The translations under genes and the position numbers were made by a program. The notes under the pieces were generated by a model. The model did not search any database. It worked only from the letters and a program-made list of their open reading frames with translations, and had not been told where the DNA came from. Positions 43,471 through 53,985 of a stretch of 64,000 bases of DNA are shown here, one piece after another (the stretch's first letter is position 1; the number at the start of each line of letters is the position of its first letter). This DNA comes from Rhizomys pruinosus (taxonomy: Eukaryota; Chordata; Mammalia; Rodentia; Spalacidae), in NCBI GenBank assembly GCA_009823505.1, contig VZQC01006589.1, positions 4,561,041-4,625,040 of the forward strand. Direction: 5' to 3'.

Positions 43471-44116
43471 GTATCTCTTCATGAATGGACTATTGTGTCC
43501 ATTTTGGCAATCTTCACAACAAATGTTAATTGTGCTGGAATTCCTGTCAGCTGGAAAGAGGATTCAGCGGGATTCTGGACTGAGGGGCTCCTTTCCTTTC
43601 CTGCGTCCTTTTCATGTTCCTATTTTTCTGTCCTGCTTTGATACCACATTAGCAAATTTCAGCTTTAATTAAATAAATGAGAGGAAGAAGGACCATCGCT
43701 CAGCTTTTCTAACAGTGCTGCCTGGTCCATGTATAAAGTTTGTGACTTCTAGAGAGTCCCCGAACTAGACACACTGAGAAGTATTTAGGAAGTCTAACTG
43801 AGTGACAATTTGGTCATTTTGACAAATGCTTGCTTTTCTATATGAATTTTGGAAGGAAAGCAAGCACAGTTCATTTTTTCATGAGGAGGAATTCCACGGG
43901 CACTCACTGCTTCCCTCAGGAGCACCTAAGTCTCCTGTGCAGACTCACTAGTAAGAAGAGACATGGATTTCATTACCACCTGAAGGGAGCCGTTTCACAT
44001 AGATCACAATCTGACAATCTCCTTTTTAGAAGAGGCAGTTGGGCAACTTAGAGAATGGGAGTAGGATTCATGGTCAGCTGAAGATGGTGAGTTTACTTGG
44101 TTAAACGACAAGGTCT
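43471..44116. other. Unique stretch, no gene seen
   Basis: No repeat or gene recognised; open frames stay at or below 73 codons. Confidence 0.45.
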
Positions 44117-44309
44117 AAGGCTGTGAGGTGGCTCAGCGGATAAGGCCCTTGCTGCCAAGCCTGACACCCTGAGTTCAATCCCTGGAATCTGTGGTGGAAG
44201 GAGAGAACCCACTCCTGAAAATTGTCTTCTGGTCTCCACAGGCATACTGTGGTATACATGCACACACACACACATACACTGAATAAATAAATAATAAATA
44301 AAATTAAAA
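44117..44309 (+). mobile_element. B3-type SINE
   Basis: gtgaggtggctcagcggata, gagttcaatccctggaatct, then a CA run and (AATA)n tail. Confidence 0.75.
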
Positions 44310-44679
44310 AGGAAGGTCCAATCAGTTCAATTTCAGGGAATAACTTGGGCCAAGACTACGACTAGAAGCAGAATAGCTTAGTATACATTTTATTTTCTTG
44401 GAATTTTAATGTGGTTTATTTTGGCTTAAAGATTAATAAGTGCTGGATTATGTCTAACCTCATGGGGGCAAAGAAATTCTGGTTCTGAACACTGCCCAGT
44501 TGTCTACTTGTACGTTTCTATCATCCCTTTCTTTCGAACCTCCTCCCCTTCCTTCTTGGGAGTAGACAGATTGATGAAGCTGATCTGGCCTGTTGGTGCA
44601 TGGCTGAATTCAGATATTCAGGTTCATTATTTGCTTTGGGAGAAATGATGTGTCAAAGTTGGAACACTGTGACATATGA
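44310..44679. other. Unique stretch, no gene seen
   Basis: Nothing recognised. Confidence 0.45.
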
Positions 44680-44694
44680 AAATGGAGCACACAG

Positions 44695-44940
44695 GGCTGG
44701 AGAGATGGCCTAGCGGTTAAGAGCGCCGACTGCTCTTACAGAGGACCCGGGTTCGATCCCCAGCACCCACATGGCGGCCGAGAACCATCTGAAACTCCAA
44801 TTCCAGGAGAATTCCAGTTCCAGGGGAATCTGAGACCCTCTTCTGACCTCCGCGGCATTGCACGGCACGAGTGCACAAACTTGCATACAGGCAGTACATT
44901 CATACACATACAGAAATAAATAAAATTAATAAAAAAAAAT
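44695..44940 (+). mobile_element. Young B2 SINE, long subfamily, with TSD
   Basis: aaatggagcacacag at 44,680-44,694 and 44,941-44,955. Confidence 0.96.
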
Positions 44941-44992
44941 AAATGGAGCACACAGAGGGGTAGTGATGCTGGGAGAGTGTTCCTACTGTTAC

Positions 44993-45105
44993 TTCAAGTA
45001 ACTCCAGTTCCATAGGGTCTGATGCCCTCTTCTGGCCTCTGTGGGCATTGCACACATGTAGTACACTTGTTTAAATCTGTATATCTACAAATAAAAGTAA
45101 ATATC
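44993..45105 (+). mobile_element. B2 3' fragment
   Basis: aactccagttccatagggtc, then ctgtgggcattgcacacatg; no head. Confidence 0.75.
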
Positions 45106-45225
45106 CAGCATTCAGGAGGTAGAAGCAGGTAGAGCTCTGTGAGATGGAGGCCAGCCTGGTCTACATAGTGAGTTTTAGGCCAGCTGGGGCTATAGGAAGA
45201 CCCTGACTAAAACACCTAAATAAAT
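45106..45225 (+). mobile_element. B1 SINE, truncated head
   Basis: cagcattcaggaggtagaag to gggctataggaagaccctga. Confidence 0.8.
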
Positions 45226-45261
45226 AAAAAATAAAAATAAAGTAAAAAAAATTTTAAAATA

Positions 45262-45497
45262 TTTTTTAAAATTTTATTTATTTTTGTATGTGTATGAATG
45301 TACTGTCTACATGTAGGTTTGTGCATCTGTGTTGTGCAATGCCGTGGAGGTCAGAAGAGGGTCTCGGATTCCCCTGGAACTGGAGTTCTCCTGGAATTGG
45401 AGTTGCAGACGGCTAGAGAGCTAGCCTAGCGGTTAAGAGCACTGACTGCTCTTGCAGAGGACTGGGGTTCGATCCCCAGCACCCACATGGTGGCTAA
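45262..45497. mobile_element. B2 SINE with inverted 5' part
   Basis: A minus-strand B2 body (45,262-45,410, ending gagttgcagacgg) meets a plus-strand head (45,411-45,497, from ctagagagctagcctagcgg). Together they make roughly one full B2 with the head flipped, as expected from twin-priming during reverse transcription. Similar taaagtaaaaa / ctaagtaaaaa flanks are consistent with one insertion. Confidence 0.7.
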
Positions 45498-45513
45498 GTA
45501 AAAACTTTTTTTT

Positions 45514-45753
45514 TTTTTTAATTTTATTTATTTCTGTATGTGTATGAATGTACTGTCTGCATGCAAGTCTGTGCACCCGTGTCGTGCAACGCCGCGGAGG
45601 TCAGAAGAGGGTCTCGGAATCCCCTGGAACTGGAGTTCTCCTGGAATTGGAGCTTCAGACGGTTCTCAGCCGCCATGTGGGTGCTGGGGATCGAACCCGG
45701 GTCCTCTGTAAGAGCGGTTGGTGCTCTTAACCGCTAGGCCATCTCTCCAGCCC
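45514..45753 (-). mobile_element. Young B2 SINE, long subfamily
   Basis: Full copy ending ggccatctctccagccc, immediately followed by the T tail of a B1. Confidence 0.95.
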
Positions 45754-45913
45754 TTTTTTTTTTTTTTTTTGGTCTTTTTGAGACAGGCTCTCCCTGTAGC
45801 CCCAGCTGTCCTGGAACTCACTCTGTAGACCAGGCTGGCCTTGAACTCACAAAGATCCGCCTGCCTCTGCCTCCCAAGTGCTAGGATTAAAGGCGTGCGC
45901 CACCAGGCCCGGC
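45754..45913 (-). mobile_element. Young B1 SINE
   Basis: gagacaggctctccctgtag to accaggcccggc. The pair B2+B1 is enclosed by agtaaaaactttttttt (45,497-45,513 and 45,914-45,930), so the B2 probably landed in the A tail of this B1. Confidence 0.94.
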
Positions 45914-45930
45914 AGTAAAAACTTTTTTTT

Positions 45931-46637
45931 AAAAGAGTAAAAATTGCAAATGTGTTGTCAAGCTCTGGAAGATGCTAGGAGAAGCTCTTGGATTTACTTT
46001 CTTTGCAAAACAGATTCGGACTAAAGCAGGGATACAAGGTATATATTTGAGTTTTGTTACATTGATTTAGAGGAAAATAAATAAACTAACAAATCAAACA
46101 CACCACTAGTCAGTATTGCTTTAGTGACCAATTTGAATAAGCTGGATTACCATCTGAATGGTTTTGTTTTGGTTTTGTTATTGTTTTTCTTTTAGTCCTT
46201 ATCATTGGACTGGAATGGACACATTGTCTTATGCCCCTGGTTACTGATACATTGTAATGTTTTGAGCCAGGATGACAACAACTTAGCTATTAGGGAACCC
46301 TATGGTGCTCCTTATATAGTTTCTCTGAATCTTCTTTGCCTTTTGACTACTCCAGATCTGAGAGTGAGTCAAAACTGACAAATTAGTATTCACAGGATCA
46401 GAATGTGTCTAAAGGGGTAACTTTCTGAGAGACATGGTGGCCAGACTCCCTGACTTTCCTGGAAAACTGGAGCTGCATCTCATTGGTGTCACACAGTGAA
46501 GCCTGCAAGCCCAGACTACTAAGAACCACTTCTTGGTCATGGTTATGGCCACTGACCCCAGACTAACTCTAACTCAGAGTTTACAGAGAAATGGCCTCTA
46601 CTGACCACCTCAGTTAAAGGAAATAAAAGGTATATGT
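45931..46637. other. Unique A+T-rich stretch, no gene seen
   Basis: Nothing recognised. Confidence 0.45.
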
Positions 46638-46870
46638 GGGTTGGGGAGATAGCTTAGTTGATAAAGTGCTTGTTGTGTGAGCATTAGGACCTTCGTTCAA
46701 CTCCAGAACCCATATGAAAAAGATGGGTGGGTCGGCACATTCCTATACTCCTAGGACTGGGGAGGCAAAGACAGGCACCTCCCTGGGGCTCCCTGACCCA
46801 CTGCCCTATCCTCCTCACCAAGTTCCAGGCCAGTGAGAGACCCTGTCTCAAAATGAGATGCTGTGTATAT
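46638..46870 (+). mobile_element. RSINE1 element
   Basis: gggttggggagatagcttag head, a B1-like middle and agtgagagaccctgtctcaa. Confidence 0.7.
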
Positions 46871-47708
46871 TAACTAAGCTCCAGGGGATGAACCCACATC
46901 AATGGGCCTACAGAGATGCAAATTAGACTTGACAGGCCTTAAAAATAATAGAGAACATTAAATCAGGTGGAGAGGGGAGTATGGATTCTGAATATGATAA
47001 AAATACATTGTATAAAATTCTCGAAAATCCAATAAAGCCTGAGCTGTGGTTCCTTCCCATGAGCTAGAGTTGTGGTCCCCTCCTGTGAGCTGGTGCTAGG
47101 GTCCTATGACACAAGTCTTTGGTCCCCTACTGTGAACCAGGGCTCCACATTCTCCTGGCAATAGGCTGACAGTGGAGCAGAGTAGAGGGTGGAGGATTTT
47201 CCGATGTTGGGCAGGAGTTTCAGCCTTCCCTAAGAGGCTGCCTTCTCCACATCCCTTTCCTCTGAGGTCCCAGGTTCTGCATGGCAGGTCTTGCCTCTCA
47301 TACTGAGGACAGGGGAGGTCTCTGTCATTTACAGATTCTGGTCTTGGGAGGACTGATTCTGTATGGATCCCTCACCTCTCCTGAGAGTAAGCTGTGTTCT
47401 TCCCTCCATACATGGTCCTGGGTATCCAGACCTTGATATTGGACCTTTTCCATTACCAGGTACCATGATGTACTCCACTATTTTTCCGTTACTTTTCTAC
47501 AGCCCCAGTATGCCTTCCACCTATACCTTACAGAAAATGTAAAAATGCGCAATTGAACTTCTAGAGATAAAAATCAGAGTTTGGGAAGTTAAAAAAAAAA
47601 AGAAAGTACTATAATAGCTAAACTGATATAGTTCTCAAACTAAAAATACATAATCACATTTTAGAACATGAAAATTCAATAAAATATTTAAATTTGAGAA
47701 AAGAATGA
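46871..47708. other. Unique stretch with degenerate short repeats
   Basis: At 47,040-47,150 a unit built on gtggtcccctcctgtgagct recurs about four times with heavy divergence. No gene recognised. Confidence 0.4.
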
Positions 47709-47709
47709 G

Positions 47710-47865
47710 GCCAGGTGTGGTGACACATGTATTTAATCCCAGCCCTCAAGAGGCAGAGGCAGAGGCAGGATGATCCCTGTGAGATCAAGACCAGCCTTGT
47801 CTACATAGCGAGTTCCAGGCCAGCTAGGGCTACAAGAGGACCTATCTAAAAAACAAAATAATAAC
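47710..47865 (+). mobile_element. B1 SINE
   Basis: ggccaggtgtggtgacacat to an A-rich tail; a six-base gaggca unit is duplicated inside. Confidence 0.88.
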
Positions 47866-47971
47866 AATGAGGTTGCTGGTATTCTGAGACTTTATACCCA
47901 GGCTTGACCTTTGGCCTCTACATGTTAGTGCATGCATATACACATGCACCTGCACATATGCACAGGTGAAC

Positions 47972-48020
47972 ATAGATACATAGATACATACATACATACA
48001 TATATACATACATACACACA
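47972..48020. repeat. (CATA)n microsatellite
   Basis: Imperfect CATA/GATA units. Confidence 0.9.
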
Positions 48021-48089
48021 CAAAGAGATAAAAGCTATGTGGGAAAAAGCCTGTTTTTGGTTGTAAAGTTGGACAAAGGATATTGAAAT

Positions 48090-48175
48090 ATTAACTGACA
48101 TGTGCTGTACTAAGCACTGGTTTCGGTGACAGAACATAACAAAAGGCTTTTGCCTTGACATATAGAGCCCGGTGA
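48090..48175 (+). mobile_element. MIR/L2-like ancient repeat (weak)
   Basis: gtgctgtactaagcactggt followed by a diverged middle recalls mammalian-wide MIR-type sequence. Confidence 0.3.
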
Positions 48176-48511
48176 AGATCAAGTCCATAGTAGCAGTTGA
48201 TTTTCATGATGAAAAGGTGTTTAGGGAAGTTGACTTAAAACCCCCAGTTGGTGCAGTTCCCATGGAAACTTGCTGGAGGGCTCTATGGAGTCAAGTTCTG
48301 ATACCCATGGCTGTGAGAAGGAGTAAACAATGGTTCAGGAGGAGGGAGAATGGAGGAGAAAGGAGCACAGTTGTCGGAAAAGGGGTGAATTTCAGAAAAT
48401 TTATCAGCAGAATCTTAACATGTTTTGCAGAGAGAATTCCAACTCTTCATTGGAGGATATAAGCCTTGATGGTTGCCTACATTATAGTATATATATTTAA
48501 ATATTCATTTG

Positions 48512-48513
48512 GG

Positions 48514-48544
<31 letters not shown>

Positions 48545-48721
48545 TGTGTTTGTGTATGCTGTACATGTGTAGGTACCTGCAGAGTACAGAAGAAGACATC
48601 AGATCCCTTGGAGCTGGAGTTACTTTTGGTTCTGAGCCATCCTACATGGGTGCCGGGAATTGAACTTGGGTCCTTTGCAAGAGCAGCAGTACTCTTAACC
48701 ACAGAACCATTTCTCCTGCCC
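48512..48721 (-). mobile_element. Old B2 SINE with (GT)n
   Basis: GT run (48,512-48,556), then gcagagtacagaagaagaca to ccatttctcctgcccc. Confidence 0.75.
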
Positions 48722-48825
48722 CTTTATTTTAATATATTTGAATGCAAATATTATAGAAATTTTACCAAGAATGATAAAATGCCTCCTAAATGTATTAAGC
48801 AGGCTTTAAAATTTTTATTATCATT

Positions 48826-49024
48826 TTAAGTTATATGTATGTGTGTATCTGTGTGGGTTTGTGCATGTCAGTGCAGTGCTGGTGGATGGCAGAAGAAGCT
48901 ATTAGATCCCTGGAGCTGAAGTTACAGACAGTTGTGAGCCACCTGACCTGGGTGCTGGGACACAAACTTGGGTCCTTTGCAAGAACAGTATATGCTCTTA
49001 ACCCCTGAGCCATCTCGTCAGTCC
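48826..49024 (-). mobile_element. Old B2 SINE
   Basis: gtgtgtatctgtgtgggttt to gagccatctcgtcagtcc. Confidence 0.78.
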
Positions 49025-49756
49025 TTCAAGGTTTTAAAGGGGATCAAGAGGTGAATGGAAAGGAAAGCGTTAACAACTGGTTCTGTGGTCTTTCCTTGAA
49101 CCTCAGGGATAGTGGAGACTCATAAGCAACATTGACTCAAGGAGTTATCAGTCTGGTATGCTGCTGGTTATTTAACCATCCTCACTGGGTTCTATTTAGA
49201 ACCCACTGAGGATGGCACACAGGCACTCCTCTATCCCCTTCGTCTGTGCATGCATCTTGTGCACATTGATTCTTATATAAGGAAAATTTGACAATGGTAC
49301 ACAGCTGTCCTGAAGAATGGGGCTGGTCACGTGCCTCAGGGATGTACGACTAGCTGGTAGAAATTTGACTGGGATGCAGAGCTGACATCTTCCCCTGGGC
49401 TACAGCTATTACATACACCCTCTGTTCTCTTAGACTGTGTTCCAGATTCAGGAAGGCTAGGGTACCACAAAGTAGGTGTGGGAGGCACTTCCAGTGCATG
49501 CTGGGGTGCTAAGTAGTGAGTCAGATATCATGAGTAAACTCGAGGTCATTGAGAACCGACTCTCTTCCCTCATCAGCAGCAATTTGTAAATCTAAGAATT
49601 TAGGACTTTGATCAGTGGTCAAAAGAGTAGGATCTGAGTCTGTCTCTGGCCCTGGGTAGAGATAGGACACTCTAAACTACAGAAAAGATTTCAAGAGTAC
49701 TTTCTAGCCAGAGGCTTTCTGGCAAAGTACAAAAACATATTATTTTTGCTTCCATT
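49025..49756. other. Unique stretch with a near-perfect hairpin
   Basis: No gene recognised. See the inverted repeat at 49,176-49,215. Confidence 0.45.
49176..49215. repeat. 19-bp inverted repeat, 2-nt loop
   Basis: ccatcctcactgggttcta (49,176-49,194) pairs with 49,197-49,215 with one mismatch. Confidence 0.95.
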
Positions 49757-49769
49757 AAGAGTTAATCTC

Positions 49770-49947
49770 GCTGGGTGTGGCGGTGCGCCTTTAATCCTAG
49801 CACTTGGGAGGCAGAGGTAGGCGGATCTTTGTGAGTTCAAGGCCAACCTGGTCTACAGAGTGAGTTCCAGGCCAGCTGGTGCTACAGGGAGACCCTGTCT
49901 CAAAAAGACCACACAACAACAGCAAAAAAACAAAACAAAAAAAAACA
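49770..49947 (+). mobile_element. B1 SINE with TSD
   Basis: gctgggtgtggcggtgcgcc to a (CA/A)-rich tail. aagagttaatct at 49,757-49,768; related aagagttaaaatct at 49,948-49,961. Confidence 0.93.
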
Positions 49948-49962
49948 AAGAGTTAAAATCTC

Positions 49963-50321
49963 AAGACTATACTTTCAAGGATCATTTTTTTTTTTAATTT
50001 TTGGTCTTTTTGAGACAGGGTCTCCCTGTAGCCCCAGCTGTCCTGGAATTCACTCTGTAGACCAGCCTGGCCTTGAACTGACAAAGATCCACCTGCCTCT
50101 GCCTCCCAAGTGCTAGGATTAAAGGCGTGCACTACTATAGTTTGTAACTAGAGAAGTTTCTCTGTGTAGAGTACCAGAAACCATGAGGACGAGACGTAGT
50201 GCTTCCTCCTGAGCGTGAAGCCAGCTCTTAATGTTGCTCTTTTGCAACTGCTAATTGCCATTGATGATCGTTCTACTCTTCCTTTGGGAAAGTTAGAGGG
50301 AGGGAGCACAGTCTGAGTGGT
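49963..50321 (+). pseudogene. U3 snoRNA pseudogene, split by a B1
   Basis: The first 25 bases (aagactatactttcaaggat onward) match the 5' end of U3, the box C/D RNA of pre-rRNA processing. After a B1 (49,988-50,134) it resumes at ctatagtttgtaactagaga and keeps U3 landmarks: cctgagcgtgaagccagctc, ccattgatgatcgttctact, and the 3' end gtctgagtggt. The GATGATCG and final CTGAGTGG boxes survive; the interior has substitutions and short deletions. An A tail (50,327-50,339) and flanking repeats show retrotransposition. No promoter context, so it is not expected to be active. Confidence 0.93.
49988..50134 (-). mobile_element. B1 SINE inside the U3 pseudogene
   Basis: T tail, gagacagggtctccctgtag to aggattaaaggcgtgcacta; the head is slightly truncated. 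Confidence 0.93.
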
Positions 50322-50351
50322 TTCTTAAAAAAAAAAAAAGAGTTAATCTGA

Positions 50352-50577
50352 AGGGTTGTAGAGATAGCTCATCAGTTAAGAGCGTTGGCTGCTCTTTTAG
50401 AGGACCTAGGTTCAGTTCCCAGCACCTACATGGCAGCTAACAACCATCCATAACTCCAGTTCCAGGAGATCTGATACCTTCTTCTGACCTCAGGTTTGGC
50501 ATGCATATGGTGCACTTACACAAATGCACACAGAAACACTCATACACATAAAAGAAAAATAAATAATAAAATTTAAC
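50352..50577 (+). mobile_element. Old B2 SINE with TSD
   Basis: gggttgtagagatagctcat head and A-rich tail. agttaatctgaa on the left and agttcatctgaa on the right. Confidence 0.85.
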
Positions 50578-50590
50578 AAGCAGTTCATCT

Positions 50591-50964
50591 GAATGGTCTG
50601 TCAAAAACCTGGCCAGGAAAATGCCCCTCAGGAAGCTGTCTATTTTAGGACTTCAGAAAATGGTCTAACCCTGTCTAAACAAGCAGGCTGGCAAATGGTT
50701 CCTTTGGCTACTGTCTACTCTCCCTTTTGAGAGTATCTGATCGTATTCTGTGATGAACTCTGCCTGTCTTCTATAGTCTGCTTTGTGTGTCTTATCTGAA
50801 TTTGTTCAGTAGGGGTCACAAGAACTAGGGGATGGAGGGGAGGCCCGAGGGAGATCCCAGTGATGTGCTACATCTTTAAATAAGCTTTTTCCTGAGTGCT
50901 GTTTGTATCTCATGACTTTATGTGATTCATAGAGCAAGTGGGTATTACTGTTCTGTCATTCTTT
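50591..50964. other. Unique stretch, no gene seen
   Basis: Nothing recognised. Confidence 0.45.
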
Positions 50965-51124
50965 TTTTACATTAATTAATTAATTTTTGAGACAGGGTCT
51001 CCCTGTAGCCCCAGCTGGTCTGAAACTCCCTATGTAGAACAGGCTGGCCTTGAACTCACAGAGATCCACCTGCCTCTGCCTCCTGAGTGCTGGGATTAAA
51101 GGTACGCACCACCATACCCGGCTA
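50965..51124 (-). mobile_element. B1 SINE
   Basis: gagacagggtctccctgtag to ccatacccggct. Confidence 0.93.
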
Positions 51125-51134
51125 CACTTACTTA

Positions 51135-51287
51135 TTTAGTGTGTGTTTTTGTTTGGAGGCTTACATGTGCCATGGTGCATGTGATGGTCAGAGGACAGAC
51201 AACGTGCGGCAGGAATGGGTTCTCTTTTTACACCTGTGAGTTCCAGGGATTGAGCTGAGGACCTGCTGAGCCATCTTACTGGCTCTG
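51135..51287 (-). mobile_element. B3-type SINE fragment
   Basis: gtgatggtcagaggacagac, then gattgagctgaggacctgct. Confidence 0.6.
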
Positions 51288-52007
51288 TGCTCTCTTAGTT
51301 TTATCAACAGTTTATTCTAAGTCAAAATGTTTAATGAACATCTGATGAAAAATAGGCATGAGAAACATGACTGAAATATGTACAGGAAGTGGGAAGTCCT
51401 CAAATTAGCTTCAAGATCCTTTTCCTGAATCTGAAATTTATATTTATCTGATTAAGGTTTTTATATAGCATCAACAGATCTCTCTTAAGCAACCAATATT
51501 AAAAAGAAATATGGTGAAAATCATTCTGAATTGCCTTTCTATGTATTGAGAGTAAATACCATCCACATCTATAATGTATTATTGTAGAGAAATGCCTACA
51601 GACAGTCCCCTGAAAGTTTCTTTCTAATCTTGTCATTTTTGTAAACATATAATGCTTGAGGTGACCAATACATTTGACCTTTGTTTCTAGTTCCTGGAAC
51701 AAGTTCCTAAAACCTGTGGAATTCTCACTCAGGAGGCTGAGTGAGAAGCTCATTGCTAGAAAGACTAGCCAAGTGATTCGAGGGTTGAAACTTTTAGCTC
51801 CATCCCTGGACATCTAGGGCCAATGATATAAATCATGTTTATATAATGGAGCTTTCATCCATTGTTGATGATGGGGCTGGGGGAGCTCCTAGGTGGGTGA
51901 ACACATGCAGCTGGCGTGTCCCAGCAGCACAGGGATGGAGGCACCAGTGCTTGGGGCTTCCGAGCCCTGTGTAGCTCTTCATCTGGCTGTTCATTTGCAT
52001 CCTTGAC
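51288..52007. other. Unique A+T-rich stretch, unassigned
   Basis: A minus-strand frame of 104 codons (51,499-51,813) starts MSRDGAKSFNPRITW; I do not recognise it and see no splice or promoter signals. Confidence 0.35.
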
Positions 52008-52330
52008 ATCTGTACAGTTACTTTTTTGCTGTTGTGATAAAATGTCGTGAACAAAAATGACTTATGGAAGAGTTCATTTTGGTTTACATTTCCAGAGAGA
52101 GGCTTCATAAACCTGGGGAAGGAGTGACAGCAGGTGGCCAGAACAGGAAGCTGAGCGATGCCTCTCCACCCCCAAGATGAAGAAGAGACAGTGAACTGAA
52201 AGGGGGGGGGGGATAATAAACTCTCAGGAGGCTATACCTCTTAAAGTTTACAGAACCTCTCTAGACGTTACTGCCAACCAAGTACTCAAATACAGGAGCC
52301 TTTGGAAGACAATTCTCATTCAAACCAAAT
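52008..52330 (-). mobile_element. MaLR-type LTR, inverted (tentative)
   Basis: cagttacttttttgctgttg and gataaaatgtcgtgaacaaa open it, resembling the element at 1.8 kb. Confidence 0.5.
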
Positions 52331-52336
52331 GATACC

Positions 52337-52452
52337 TGGGCACAGTGGCATATACCTATATTCTCAGCAGCAGTTGGGAGGCTGAGGCAGGAGGATTGCT
52401 ATGAGTGTGAGGTCAGCTTAGGCTAGAGTAAGACACTGTCTCAAAAAGCCAA
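52337..52452 (+). mobile_element. Old B1 SINE
   Basis: ctgggcacagtggcatatac, then gggaggctgaggcaggagga, cactgtctcaaaaagcc. Confidence 0.8.
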
Positions 52453-52965
52453 GTCCCTCTCCACCCAAAAATCCCAACCAACCAACCAACCAACTGGTCA
52501 GCAAACCAAAACATTAACAAAATTGTCAAAGAAAACCCCCATGATAAATAGTAAAAAAAATTCTATATCAGACAAACCCAGCAGGGACAGGGCTCTTGGA
52601 AATCTCTAATTTGCAGCCAGTTTATACTAAAGTATGGGTTACCTGGGACCCTAACAGGAAGAGCCGGCCTCTAAAGTGAGTGGTCTTGTAAGACTAAGAC
52701 TATAACTTGTGGAGTCTGAAGATGACTCCAGGTAACATAGTGTCTGAATTGAACTGATTTGCGGGAGATTTGGAGATATCGCTGCTATAAGGACCCACCC
52801 TGTGTACAAGTGTCAGAACTTCATGAGTAGAAACCCAAGAGTTATGAAAAGAAGCCTGATCAGTTTATTTTTATCTCAAAACACATGAATTCTAAGCATC
52901 TAATGTGAGGATTGCATTGTTGACTATTGACTTAGACATCATGTGACCAGCGGCCTCAGGCTCCT
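52453..52965. other. Unique stretch, no gene seen
   Basis: Contains a short (CAAC)n run at about 52,478-52,495. Nothing else recognised. Confidence 0.45.
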
Positions 52966-53014
52966 CCCTTCTTTTCTTTTCCTTTCTTTTCCTCCTTTTT
53001 TTAAATTTTCTTTT

Positions 53015-53150
53015 CTTTTTTTAAATTTTTATTGAGCACATTTCATACAACATTTCGACTCATTTCCCTATCCATGCCCACCCCTCATCCCCCCCCCCCC
53101 ATCAGAGCTCATGGATTCTGTCATACACAAGTCCTGTCTTGCATCTTTTC
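53015..53150 (-). mobile_element. LINE-1 3'-end fragment (weak)
   Basis: T-rich start, tttattgagcacatttcata, then ccacccctcatcccccc: an inverted L1 3'-UTR-like arrangement. Confidence 0.4.
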
Positions 53151-53151
53151 C

Positions 53152-53303
53152 CAGTCTTTTTTGAGACAGTGTCTCCCTGCAGCCCCAGGTGCCCTAGAAC
53201 TCACTTTGTAGACCAGGCTGTCTTTGAACTCACAGAGATTGGCCTGCCACTGCATCTGCCTCCTGAGTGCTGGGACTAAAGGCATGTACCACCACACCCA
53301 GGA
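53152..53303 (-). mobile_element. B1 SINE
   Basis: gagacagtgtctccctgcag to caccacacccagg. Confidence 0.9.
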
Positions 53304-53400
53304 ACAATGTCCCTTCTTAAACTGTTAGCCCAATAAGCCCTTCCTCCCATAAGTTGCTTCTTGTTAAGTATTTGGTCTATTTACAAGAAAAGTAGCTAAT

Positions 53401-53618
53401 GGGGGCTGAAGAGAGAGTTCAGCAGTTGAGAGCACTGGCTGCTCCTGCAGAGGATCTGTGTTCGGTTCCCAGCACCTACATGGCAGCTAACAACCATCTT
53501 TACCTCCAGTTCTAGGGGATCTGACACCCTCTTCTAGCCTCCACAGGTGTTCGGTGAACTTACATACATGCAGGAAAAATGCTCATATACATAAAATAAA
53601 CAAAAACAAAATTAAAAA
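53401..53618 (+). mobile_element. Old B2 SINE with TSD
   Basis: aagaaaagtagctaat lies at 53,385-53,400 and 53,619-53,634. Confidence 0.93.
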
Positions 53619-53985
53619 AAGAAAAGTAGCTAATACGGCAGGTGACACTGCTATTGCCCCAGGACCACAGGGACAAGGGGAAGAGGCAGTCTAGCAGGGC
53701 CTAAAAGTTGAGGCCAGGGGAGACATTCAGTGTGGCCTCCCTGAAGGCACTGGGTCTCAGAGGAAGGGGATTTATAGAGGGAAATGGTGCCACTGGGAGG
53801 TCTTAGATTCTGGTGGAGGTGCCCCAGGGAGCTGAGAGAGTAGAAGGCCTAAGTCTCCTCTTTGCCTATGTCCCTGCCAATGTCTTCATTGGTGGAACCT
53901 TTGACAGAGCGAAAGGCAGTCTGGGAATTGTAGTTAATTGTGAAACTGAGCAGATCAGGAAAGGGAGGTGTGGATCTGAGGGCAA

